DNA from: Rickettsiales bacterium
GTDB taxonomy: Bacteria; Pseudomonadota; Alphaproteobacteria; Rickettsiales; UBA8987
Reading direction: 5' to 3'
NCBI GenBank assembly: GCA_020631295.1
Contig: JAHDHN010000059.1
Coordinates: forward strand, 1,768 to 8,140
DNA: 6,373 bases
Position 1 is the stretch's first letter, and the number at the start of each line of letters is the position of its first letter. Positions 1-5,528 of the stretch are shown here, one piece after another. The notes below the pieces were generated by a model. That model was not told the DNA's origin, made no database searches, and was given only the letters and a program-made list of their open reading frames with translations. Both the position numbers and the translations under genes were made by a program.

Positions 1-71
1 AATTCGCTATACATTTCCCTGCGGCTCGATTACTGATGCGCGGCAGGAATCAATAGCATGAGGCAATAAAA

Positions 72-743
72 ATGGATTTTATCCAAGAAGTACAAGACGA
101 GCTGAAGCAAGAACGCGCGGTGGTGTTTTTCAAACGTTACGGCAACTATATTATTGCTGCCGTGGCGGGTATTATTTTGGCAACGATTGTAACCACCTGG
201 TGGGAATACCACAAGCACCAGCAAAGCATTAAGGGTGCTGAAGCATTTTATGCAGCCAACCAAGCCATCAGTGATGAGCAAAACCCAAGCAATGACGCGA
301 TGAAAAAGCTGGCCGAACAGGGCAGTGGATATGGCGCCTTGGCCCGCTTTACCTTGGCACAGCGCGCGCTGGATAATGAGGCCTATGAAGAGGCTTTTGC
401 AGCGTATCAAGCCGTTATCACTGAGACGGACGACGTTGCCATTGCCGATTTGGCACAGCTGCAAGCCATCAAACTGCATCTCTCTAAACAAGTAGGCACA
501 GTGGACGATATTGACGGTATATTGGCAGCGCTCGCTGCGGATGATGCACCTTATGCGCTTTCTGCCCGCGAGCTGCAAATCATGCGCCTGATTGCACAAG
601 GCAAAGAGCAAGAAGCACGTGAGATTTCACAATGGATGACAGCGCATCCGGCATTTTCGGCCACCATGAAAGAACGCTTGGATATATTGCTTCCGTCTGA
701 AAATCCGTTTGGCATTGCAGTGAATGAGGCTGCCAGCGAGTAA
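72..743 (+). CDS. YfgM-like (TPR_21) inner-membrane tetratricopeptide protein
   Basis: This 223-residue protein has a short charged cytoplasmic N-terminus (residues 1-23, acidic then basic), one membrane segment at about 24-43, and an alanine-rich helical remainder with TPR-like periodicity (around GYGALARFTLAQRAL at 86-100 and the following helices). This is the architecture of the TPR_21 family that includes E. coli YfgM, a SecYEG-associated protein that works with periplasmic chaperones; the orientation (N-terminus in, TPR domain in the periplasm) is inferred from that family. The start is supported by GAGG at 60-63, 8 nt before the ATG. The stop TAA shares its last base with the ATG of the BamB-like gene, so the two are probably translationally coupled. 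The 71 nt upstream are too short to identify the preceding gene or a promoter. Family assignment is fairly firm; the exact function is inferred. Confidence 0.85.
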   Translation: MDFIQEVQDELKQERAVVFFKRYGNYIIAAVAGIILATIVTTWWEYHKHQQSIKGAEAFYAANQAISDEQNPSNDAMKKLAEQGSGYGALARFTLAQRALDNEAYEEAFAAYQAVITETDDVAIADLAQLQAIKLHLSKQVGTVDDIDGILAALAADDAPYALSARELQIMRLIAQGKEQEAREISQWMTAHPAFSATMKERLDILLPSENPFGIAVNEAASE

Positions 744-2020
744 TGCGACCAATGACATTACGCTCTCGATTCATTTGCATCTGTATGCTCGGACTGCTTA
801 GCGCCTGTGGTGGTGGCAGTGCCGATAATAATACAAACAAGAACACACCCGCAACAGAGCGCCGCATTTCTGCGCTTACACACAGCAAAACACTTACCTC
901 CTCCCCCTTGTTAGATGCATTCACACCGCGCTTTCCTGCAGCAAAGCAGAACATGTCTTGGCCATTTCAAGACATCACCCCTTTTACCCATGTGGCACTG
1001 CCCGAAACTTTGTCGCTCTCTCATCATTTAGACACACCCACACCGGCCAATACGGGCACCGCCGTGATTGCGGCCAACAGCTATTTTCTGCTGGATGATA
1101 CGGGTAATGTGCATGCCTATGATGTGAGCAGCAACGCGCTGCTTTGGCGTAAATCCTATAGCAATGGGTTTAGCGGCGGCATGCTGGCCTATGGCGATGG
1201 GCAGCTGGTGCTGGTCATGCGGGAAGGCAAAGTGATGGGCATAGACCCCAAAAGCGGCAACGCCTTTTGGCAGCGTGAGATTGACGATATTCTGATTTCA
1301 CCGCCTTATATTTATCAGCGCCATATTTATGTGACCTCGCTGCGCCATAAGACCTATGCGCTGCATGGTGATTCGGGCAATATTATTTGGCTGCATCAAG
1401 GCGGCCAACAAATGACCCAAACCGCCACGCCCATTTCTCCGCTGGGTATCGGCGAATTTATTTTAGTGCCTTATGCCTCAGGCGAGCTGGTGCTGTTGCA
1501 CGCAAAAAGCGGCGATGTGCTGTGGCGTACAGCACTGCGTGACAAACGCCACCTTAGCGCGTCGCTCATCAGCACCGGCATCCAATTCACACCGCTTTTA
1601 TATGACACACAGCTTTATGCCGTGACCAATAGCGGCACGCTGAACAAGATTGACCTTTATAACCAAACACATATCTGGACAAAGGATCTGGGCATTATTA
1701 CCCGCCCGATTGCATCTGGAAAATTGCTATTTGCGCTGAATAATCAGCTGCAGCTCTTTGCGCTGCATACCAATTCGGGCGATATAAAATGGGTAACAGA
1801 TCTGAGCAGCGCACTGCCCGCAGGCAGCAAGATACTGCCGCCTTTATTTGCAGGTGAATATGTGCGTATCATCACCGAATCAGGCGATATAGTAAATATC
1901 CAGCCAGCCACCGGTGCGATTGCCAAGCAATTCACCCTGCCGCATCGCTTACACCACGCTATTGTGCAAAATAACCGCCTCTACACAGCCGGCAAAAACG
2001 GCACCTATGTGTATCGTTAG
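743..2020 (+). CDS. bamB: BamB-like outer-membrane assembly lipoprotein (PQQ-type beta-propeller)
   Basis: BamB is an outer-membrane lipoprotein of the BAM complex, which folds beta-barrel proteins into the outer membrane. This 425-residue protein (E. coli BamB has about 392) begins with a lipoprotein signal ending in the lipobox LSAC, giving Cys22 as the acylated residue. Gly follows at +2, consistent with outer-membrane sorting. A low-complexity Asn/Thr linker follows to about residue 40. Seven PQQ-like blade motifs, ending in the characteristic 'sG-x-x-x-W' pattern, lie near 122-137, 163-178, 204-217, 248-263, 299-316, 337-353 and 382-397; the last lacks the tryptophan. Together they predict a complete propeller. 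The ATG overlaps the upstream stop (TAATG), and a GAGG at 726-729 is rather distant; Met4 is an alternative start. Pairing with a YfgM-like gene matches the conserved yfgM-bamB neighbourhood, but der does not follow. A generic PQQ-repeat lipoprotein is the alternative. Confidence 0.85.
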   Translation: MRPMTLRSRFICICMLGLLSACGGGSADNNTNKNTPATERRISALTHSKTLTSSPLLDAFTPRFPAAKQNMSWPFQDITPFTHVALPETLSLSHHLDTPTPANTGTAVIAANSYFLLDDTGNVHAYDVSSNALLWRKSYSNGFSGGMLAYGDGQLVLVMREGKVMGIDPKSGNAFWQREIDDILISPPYIYQRHIYVTSLRHKTYALHGDSGNIIWLHQGGQQMTQTATPISPLGIGEFILVPYASGELVLLHAKSGDVLWRTALRDKRHLSASLISTGIQFTPLLYDTQLYAVTNSGTLNKIDLYNQTHIWTKDLGIITRPIASGKLLFALNNQLQLFALHTNSGDIKWVTDLSSALPAGSKILPPLFAGEYVRIITESGDIVNIQPATGAIAKQFTLPHRLHHAIVQNNRLYTAGKNGTYVYR

Positions 2021-2044
2021 AATATCGTATACTCATCTGTACAA

Positions 2045-2527
2045 TTAACGAGAGGTTTTATTGCGCATATTATTATAACGATGATGCACCGGCACCTCAT
2101 GCAAGTGAGGACGAATATGCTTGGGTGTCTCTGGTACCTTGAATGCTACTTTCTTGTGAGGATTTTGGGGCAACATACCATATTTATTTTCCCCTTTATC
2201 ACTTGGCACGATGCATAGCATAAACCACAGAGCAATATTAATACCAGGCGCCAAAAACCACAGCAAGTTCCACCCGCTCAACCCAATATCATGTAAACGG
2301 CGAATATGTGTGGCAAATACTATACATACAGCAACACCAACAATAACAAAACATAATAAGAAAAAGCAAAGTGATAATAAAGTATGCAACATCAATAGAG
2401 GGCTTAAGATACTAAATGCATAGAAAATCACAATCACTGCAACCACTACAATAAACCAACTACGCAAAAGCTCTAACCGGGCTGCACGGCCACTTAGTGA
2501 CAGTAACTGTTCAACTAACCTAACCAC
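2045..2527 (-). CDS. DUF805 family integral membrane protein with His-rich C-terminal tail
   Basis: This 160-residue protein shows the DUF805 hallmarks: an N-terminal LSGRAARLEL (residues 11-20), hydrophobic segments at about 23-47, 49-72 and 87-107, the signature RRLHDIGLSGW at 76-86, and DKGENKYG at 110-117. The molecular function of DUF805 is not established. After the domain there is an unusual tail of about 40 residues (121-160), basic and with six histidines (124, 137, 141, 143, 148, 149). The start is a GTG lying inside the last codons of ilvE; the two frames overlap by 8 nt (2520-2527), which suggests translational coupling. The central coding DNA is clearly AT-rich (about 25% GC in 2341-2400, against 60% in 2581-2640 of ilvE). 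This partly reflects codons for hydrophobic residues but may also mean a later arrival. The stop lies 24 nt from the convergent BamB-like gene, and I see no convincing terminator between them. Confidence 0.85.
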   Translation of the reverse strand: MVRLVEQLLSLSGRAARLELLRSWFIVVVAVIVIFYAFSILSPLLMLHTLLSLCFFLLCFVIVGVAVCIVFATHIRRLHDIGLSGWNLLWFLAPGINIALWFMLCIVPSDKGENKYGMLPQNPHKKVAFKVPETPKHIRPHLHEVPVHHRYNNMRNKTSR

Positions 2528-3398
2528 GCACCAACGCGCTGTAATCTGCCATGAGCTGCTTGGTGGTATCGCCTACTGTAAACTGCCAATCGGCAATGCT
2601 GGCCACAGGCGTTACTTCCGCGGCACTGCCAGTGAGGAACACCTCTTTCGCATCAGCCAGCTCTTCCGGTTTGATATGGCGCTCCACCACTTCAATGCCG
2701 CGCTCTTTGGCCAAGCCAATTACGGTGCGGCGGGTAATGCCGTCCAAAAAGCAATCCGGCGTAGGCGTGTGGATGGTGCCATCACCCATCACCAAAAACA
2801 TGTTCGCACCCGTTGCTTCGGCAATATAGCCACGATAATCCAGCATCATCGCATCTTGATAGCCGGCTGCTTCGGCAGCATTTTTGCTGAGCGTATGGGT
2901 CATATACAAGCCAGCTGCCTTGCTGGCTGTGGGTGCTGTATCTGGCGCCGGTGCGCGCCACTCTGCCACTGTCAGGCGCAGGCCTTTTTCCTTGGCCTCA
3001 TTGCTGTAATAAGAAGGCCAGGCCCAGGTCGCAATCGCCACATGGGTACGAGAAAGCGTGGTTAAAATGGCCATCTGCTCACTGCCGCGCCACGCAATCG
3101 GGCGAATATAGCCATTCTCAATTTCCTGCACACGTACAATCTCTTTCGTTGCCTCATTCAGCTCTTCTGCGCTGTATGGAATCTCAAAACCCAGCACCTT
3201 CGCCGAATTGATCAAACGCTCCGAATGCTCCTGCAGCTTGAAAATCTTGTGGTTATACACACGAATACCCTCAAACACGCTGGATGCATAATGCAGCCCG
3301 TGATTCAACACATGTACGGTGCTGTCACGCCATGGCACCAACTCACCATTGTACCAAATATAGCCGTCGCGATCATCAAAGGGCTGCGGGATTGTCAT
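2520..3398 (-). CDS. ilvE: branched-chain amino acid aminotransferase (class IV PLP enzyme)
   Basis: This cytoplasmic, pyridoxal-phosphate-dependent enzyme interconverts leucine, isoleucine and valine with their 2-oxo acids, using glutamate/2-oxoglutarate. At 292 residues it is near the usual size (E. coli IlvE has 309). Visible fold-type IV motifs are HGLHYASSVFEGIRVY (33-48), the Schiff-base lysine K160 in TASKAAGLY, the segment GYQDAMMLD (179-187), Glu194 in IAEATGANMFLV (expected to contact the PLP pyridine nitrogen), LDGITRRTV (218-226) and FLTGSAAEVTPV (254-265). The motif set fits a branched-chain enzyme better than a D-amino-acid transaminase or 4-amino-4-deoxychorismate lyase, although the class cannot be fully separated by eye. 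The ATG is preceded on its strand by AAGGA (plus-strand 3406-3410) at 7 nt. The gene is divergent from the response regulator and is followed by an overlapping DUF805 gene. Confidence 0.93.
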   Translation of the reverse strand: MTIPQPFDDRDGYIWYNGELVPWRDSTVHVLNHGLHYASSVFEGIRVYNHKIFKLQEHSERLINSAKVLGFEIPYSAEELNEATKEIVRVQEIENGYIRPIAWRGSEQMAILTTLSRTHVAIATWAWPSYYSNEAKEKGLRLTVAEWRAPAPDTAPTASKAAGLYMTHTLSKNAAEAAGYQDAMMLDYRGYIAEATGANMFLVMGDGTIHTPTPDCFLDGITRRTVIGLAKERGIEVVERHIKPEELADAKEVFLTGSAAEVTPVASIADWQFTVGDTTKQLMADYSALVRG

Positions 3399-3450
3399 AA
3401 CACTATCCTTTTGTTAGGGTGAAGCGAGTATTAATAAGGCCAACCCAAAC
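3399..3450. promoter_or_regulatory. 52-bp divergent control region between ilvE and the response regulator
   Basis: Only 52 bp separate the two outward-facing start codons. It holds the ilvE Shine-Dalgarno sequence (AAGGA on the minus strand, 3406-3410) and a weak AAGG at 3436-3439 for the regulator. An AT-rich TATTAATAA stretch at 3429-3437 could serve as a -10 region; TTGTTA at 3411-3416 with TAATAA at 3432-3437 is a poor plus-strand pair with a 15-bp spacer. Promoters for the two genes must overlap here or extend into the coding DNA. Specific boxes are not secure. Confidence 0.4.
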
Positions 3451-4137
3451 ATGCAAGCAGTTCCGCATATTTTAGTGATTGACGACGACGCCAAGCTGCG
3501 CACGCTGATTGCGGAATATCTGCAGCAACATGGCATGCAGGTGACAAGCGCAGAACATACAAAAGCGGCCGAAGCAGCATTGGCCACGCAGCAATTTGAT
3601 GCACTTATTCTGGATAGGATGATGCCCGATGAAGACGGCGTGAGTTTCTTAAAGCGTAAAGCAAATGCACTGCCGCCGGTGCTGATGCTCACCGCGCTGG
3701 GTGATACAGAACAGCGCATTGAAGGGCTGCAAGAGGGCGCGGCAGACTATCTGCCCAAGCCTTTTGACCCGATGGAACTGTTGCTTAGGGTAAAAAACTT
3801 GATCCAATCTGCTGCAAATACAACATCCGAAACACCTGCTGCAGATAACATTCTTTTTGGGCCTTATCGCTTTTCTTTTGATACGCAAGAATGTGTGCTG
3901 GCCAAAAACAATGCACGGGTAAAACTCACCTCCACGGAGGCAGCCTTGATCACGCAGCTGGCCGCCACGCCCAACCAGCCCATCTCGCGGGAGGCATTAT
4001 CAGCCGCGCTCTATAACATCTCTGAGCGCTCCATTGATGTGCATATCACCCGCCTGCGCAAAACCCTGCAAGACGACCCCAAACACCCAGCCCTGATCAA
4101 AACCGTGCGCAATAAAGGATACATGCTGTGTGTGTAG
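3451..4137 (+). CDS. OmpR/PhoB-family response regulator, PetR-like
   Basis: This is a two-component DNA-binding regulator of 228 residues. The receiver domain (about 5-118) has acidic-pocket residues Asp11 and Asp12, phosphoacceptor Asp55 in LILDRMMPD, Thr81 and Lys103 in LPKPFDP, so it should be phosphorylatable. The winged-helix domain (about 134-228) contains the recognition helix region ERSIDVHITRLRKTL (192-206) and ends in the wing TVRNKGYML. Most OmpR relatives have a wing like VRGxGYRF, so N221, K222 and M225 are departures near the DNA backbone. The inter-domain segment FGPYRFSFD and the position next to ilvE resemble the alphaproteobacterial PetR group; that subgroup call is from memory and is moderate. 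No sensor kinase or MarR-like partner is in the window, so it is an orphan here. An in-frame stop at 3415-3417 and no earlier ATG support this start. Confidence 0.9.
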   Translation: MQAVPHILVIDDDAKLRTLIAEYLQQHGMQVTSAEHTKAAEAALATQQFDALILDRMMPDEDGVSFLKRKANALPPVLMLTALGDTEQRIEGLQEGAADYLPKPFDPMELLLRVKNLIQSAANTTSETPAADNILFGPYRFSFDTQECVLAKNNARVKLTSTEAALITQLAATPNQPISREALSAALYNISERSIDVHITRLRKTLQDDPKHPALIKTVRNKGYMLCV

Positions 4138-4160
4138 ATATGATCATTTCATTTATTCCT

Positions 4161-4263
4161 CTCTTGAAGCCCTTGCGAAAGCGAGGGCCCAGAGCGAAAC
4201 GGTAGATAGTGCTTGTTAACCCTGGACCCCGGGTCGCGCATACGCTTGCCCGGGGATACAATA
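4161..4263. repeat. composite palindromic intergenic element between convergent genes
   Basis: Two strong hairpins fill the 146-nt gap between the response regulator and the UPF0262 gene. The left one pairs GCCCTTGC (4169-4176) with GCGAGGGC (4181-4188) across a GAAA loop, one pair being G-T, and is flanked by CTCT (4161-4164) and AGAG (4191-4194). The right one pairs CCCCGGG (4227-4233) with CCCGGGG (4249-4255), with an inner GCG/CGC pairing (4236-4238, 4243-4245). The two are also linked: GGGCCCAG (4185-4192) is nearly the reverse complement of CTGGACCC (4222-4229), one mismatch. The style (CGAAAGC cores, CCCGGG cores, CCAGAG and CCCTGG edges) matches dispersed intergenic palindromes common in alphaproteobacteria. 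Having no T-run, it is not a textbook terminator, but it could end transcription from both sides. Confidence 0.7.
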
Positions 4264-4283
4264 AACTACAATGAAAACCAGCA

Positions 4284-4748
4284 TTAACGCATATGCAAAA
4301 TGCAAATGAAGGTGAAGAGGCGGCGAGCGGTATCTTGGTCCAGCGTCACAGATTTTTGCAGCCAGCGCATCAGCTTCTCAGCGCCTTCATTATGCAGACC
4401 GCGCCGTGCCATATCAATCGGCTCCACCTTGGCAGGATGGTGTGAAAACATGGTGCTATAATAGCTCTCACAAATGTAAAAATAATCTTTGATGGTCTGC
4501 TTAAAAGGCCGCATGGGCACCTGCAGCACATGGTGCTCTTTGCTGTGTATATCAATCACATCGATATAAAGGCGGTTTTCTTTGCACTCCATGGCCAGCT
4601 CATAAGGCCCAGAAGCCCCCTGCTCTTTCAGCTGGAACTCGTTTTTCTCCAACAAATCGGCACGCGTCGCGTCATATTCCCGCTGCAGCTCCGGCTTGAA
4701 GGTAATATGCGAAATCCCGTGCAAAGTTATGGTATCAATATGTGTCAT
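4284..4748 (-). CDS. UPF0262 family protein (uncharacterised)
   Basis: I recognise this as UPF0262, a conserved, mainly alphaproteobacterial family of about 160 residues with no established function. The shared landmarks are the N-terminal half ending in the GPYELAMECKENRLYIDV region (47-64), then VPMRPFKQTIKDYFYICESYY (77-97), IDMARRGLHNEGAEKL (111-126) and the closing DTARRLFTFICILH (139-152). The protein is soluble with no signal peptide or membrane segment. The reading frame is open to an ATG at 4838, but that ATG sits inside the 85-bp palindromic repeat and would add 30 atypical residues. The internal ATG at 4748 has a good Shine-Dalgarno sequence just upstream (CAGGTGAGC then ATG), and gives 154 residues starting MTHIDTITLH, the normal family length. 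It converges on the response regulator; in other genomes I recall it near hisD, which is absent here. Confidence 0.85.
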   Translation of the reverse strand: MTHIDTITLHGISHITFKPELQREYDATRADLLEKNEFQLKEQGASGPYELAMECKENRLYIDVIDIHSKEHHVLQVPMRPFKQTIKDYFYICESYYSTMFSHHPAKVEPIDMARRGLHNEGAEKLMRWLQKSVTLDQDTARRLFTFICILHMR

Positions 4749-4816
4749 GCTCACCTGCAAACTACCGCGAAATGGGCGCATAAGAAAGTGGTTTATAGAA
4801 TTTCCTTTCCCACACC

Positions 4817-4901
4817 CGTCATTCCATGGTTTATCCATGGAATCTCCTCATAAGGATACGGCAATTGGCAGGAGATACCGCGGACACGCCGTGGGATGAC
4901 G
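4817..4901. repeat. 85-bp nested palindromic element
   Basis: Two 31-nt arms (4817-4847 and 4871-4901) are inverted copies of each other with 23 of 31 positions matching, around a 23-nt loop. Four of the eight differences would still pair as G-U in RNA. Each arm is itself a small palindrome: CCATGG repeated around TTTAT in the left arm (4824-4840), and CCGCGG facing CCGTGG in the right (4878-4894). The edges CGTCAT and ATGACG and the ATCTCC/GGAGAT inner borders match the layout of dispersed alphaproteobacterial palindromes. The divergence between arms suggests an old copy. Confidence 0.75.
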
Positions 4902-4957
4902 AGAAAATTATTAGACAGCATCAGCATACGCCGAAATGCAAAGGCACAAAGCTGTTT

Positions 4958-4998
4958 CAAAACGCCCTAAAGCGAAGCGGTTTTGTGTTTAGGGTGCG
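4958..4998. promoter_or_regulatory. two mutually exclusive hairpins upstream of rpsF
   Basis: CAAAACGC (4958-4965) can pair with GC-G-GTTTTG (4977-4985, one bulged G). Alternatively CCCTAAA (4965-4971) pairs perfectly with TTTAGGG (4988-4994), extended by flanking CGC/GCG with a small bulge. The two structures share bases 4963-4985, so only one can form at a time. No T-run follows, so a terminator/antiterminator role is not evident. Whether this stretch is transcribed is unknown. Confidence 0.35.
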
Positions 4999-5024
4999 TG
5001 AAGATAAAACCGTGGAAGCATAAG

Positions 5025-5039
5025 CGTATATTATATACG
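5025..5039. promoter_or_regulatory. perfect 15-bp dyad (CGTATAT-T-ATATACG), candidate operator
   Basis: Seven bases on each side of a single central T are exact inverted copies. It lies about 130 bp before the rpsF start codon and is embedded in AT-rich DNA that could also contain a -10 element. A dimeric regulator site is the simplest reading; a chance AT-rich palindrome is possible. Confidence 0.3.
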
Positions 5040-5092
5040 TGCGCCGAGGAGCACAGAAAAACCGTATTTGCAGGCCATGAAACGCCTTATGC
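5039..5092 (+). promoter_or_regulatory. candidate structured leader of the rpsF operon
   Basis: GTGC (5039-5042) pairs with GCAC (5051-5054) around a loop containing CCG (5044-5046). A second CCG is at 5062-5064, followed by a hairpin in which GCA-GGC (5070-5075) pairs with GCC (5084-5086) and TGC (5090-5092) with a three-base bulge. Many bacteria control rpsF-rpsR through a leader element in which the S6:S18 complex binds a CCG held in a bulge between a stem and a hairpin. The fit here is suggestive only, and it requires transcription to begin upstream of 5039. Confidence 0.2.
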
Positions 5093-5113
5093 TGATGCTA
5101 TCTAAGTTTTTCC

Positions 5114-5141
5114 TTGCATTGGTGTATATATTCAGTATGAA
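5114..5141 (+). promoter_or_regulatory. candidate sigma-70-type promoter for rpsF-rpsR-rplI
   Basis: TTGCAT (5114-5119) and TATGAA (5136-5141) are separated by 16 bp and would start transcription near 5148, leaving a leader of about 25 nt. TATATT at 5127-5132 is an alternative -10 without a good -35. The call rests on sequence resemblance and position only. Confidence 0.35.
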
Positions 5142-5172
5142 TCGCAGCCCTATCTAAAAAGAGACATATATT

Positions 5173-5514
5173 ATGGTAGCAAAATCAACCTATGAATTAA
5201 CCGTTATTATCCGCCACGATATGGCTGATAATGATGCAGATAAACTGGTCGACAGCTTTGGTGACATTGTGAAATCCGAAGGCGGCAAAGTGATCAAAAA
5301 AGAATATTGGGGCCTGCGCACCTTTGCTTACAAAATTAATAAGGCCAAAAAAGGGCATTATTTCTTTGTAGGTTATGAAGGCCCAAACACGCTTGTGGCT
5401 GAGCTTGAGCGTAAGGCGCGCATCAGTGAAGATGTGGTGCGTGTAATGCATGTAAAAACAGACAGCATCTCTAAAGATCAGTCTGCTATCTTAACCAATA
5501 AAGAAGCTGCCTAA
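5173..5514 (+). CDS. rpsF: 30S ribosomal protein S6
   Basis: S6 is a small-subunit protein that binds 16S rRNA as a heterodimer with S18 in the platform. The 113-residue sequence has the expected ferredoxin-like fold pattern: YELTVIIRHD (7-16), the helix to about 35, GGKVIKKEYWGLRTFAYKINKAKKGHYFFV (37-66, the most conserved block), then the helix AELERKARISEDVVRVMHVK (76-95). The C-terminal tail is short and not strongly acidic. Upstream AAGAG (5159-5163) is a weak ribosome-binding site about 9 nt from the ATG. It is the first gene of the standard rpsF-rpsR-rplI operon, with rpsR starting 14 nt after the stop. Confidence 0.98.
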   Translation: MVAKSTYELTVIIRHDMADNDADKLVDSFGDIVKSEGGKVIKKEYWGLRTFAYKINKAKKGHYFFVGYEGPNTLVAELERKARISEDVVRVMHVKTDSISKDQSAILTNKEAA

Positions 5515-5528
5515 AGGACTATTATACC

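Larger units (their letters stand above)
4749..5172. other. 424-nt intergenic region between UPF0262 and rpsF
   Basis: This gap separates two divergently transcribed units and is long for such a compact segment. From left to right it holds the UPF0262 ribosome-binding site, an 85-bp nested palindrome (4817-4901), a pair of overlapping competing hairpins (4958-4998), a perfect 15-bp dyad (5025-5039), a small hairpin with a CCG loop (5039-5054), and a likely rpsF promoter (5114-5141). A plus-strand frame open across 4826-5023 starts inside the palindrome, has no ribosome-binding site and resembles nothing I know; I do not call it a gene. Confidence 0.6.

Noticed and set aside
1..61. Possible 3' end of an upstream gene (frame open from base 2 to TGA at 59-61) and a TATACA -10-like box at 8-13
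   Set aside because: About 19 codons with no recognisable motif, and a -35 would lie near or beyond the window edge; neither can be supported.
30..611. 193-codon open frame on the minus strand opposite the YfgM-like gene
   Set aside because: Lies antisense to a well-supported gene, is rich in Cys and His in a non-domain-like way, has no ribosome-binding site and matches no family I know.
2014..2051. Inverted repeat TCGTTA/TAACGA spanning the bamB-DUF805 junction, considered as a bidirectional terminator
   Set aside because: Only 6 bp with a 26-nt loop, AT-rich and without a T-run; easily a chance match.
2551..3065. Plus-strand frames opposite ilvE
   Set aside because: Antisense shadows of a strongly conserved enzyme gene, with compositions typical of complementary-strand translation.
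4161..4901. Possible CRISPR array or insertion sequence, suggested by the repeated palindromes
   Set aside because: The two elements differ from each other, are not regularly spaced, and no transposase or cas gene is present.
4826..5023. 65-codon plus-strand frame ending in a charged tail
   Set aside because: Starts within the palindromic repeat, has no ribosome-binding site, and its second half overlaps the competing hairpins. No family resemblance, although a decayed gene remnant cannot be excluded.
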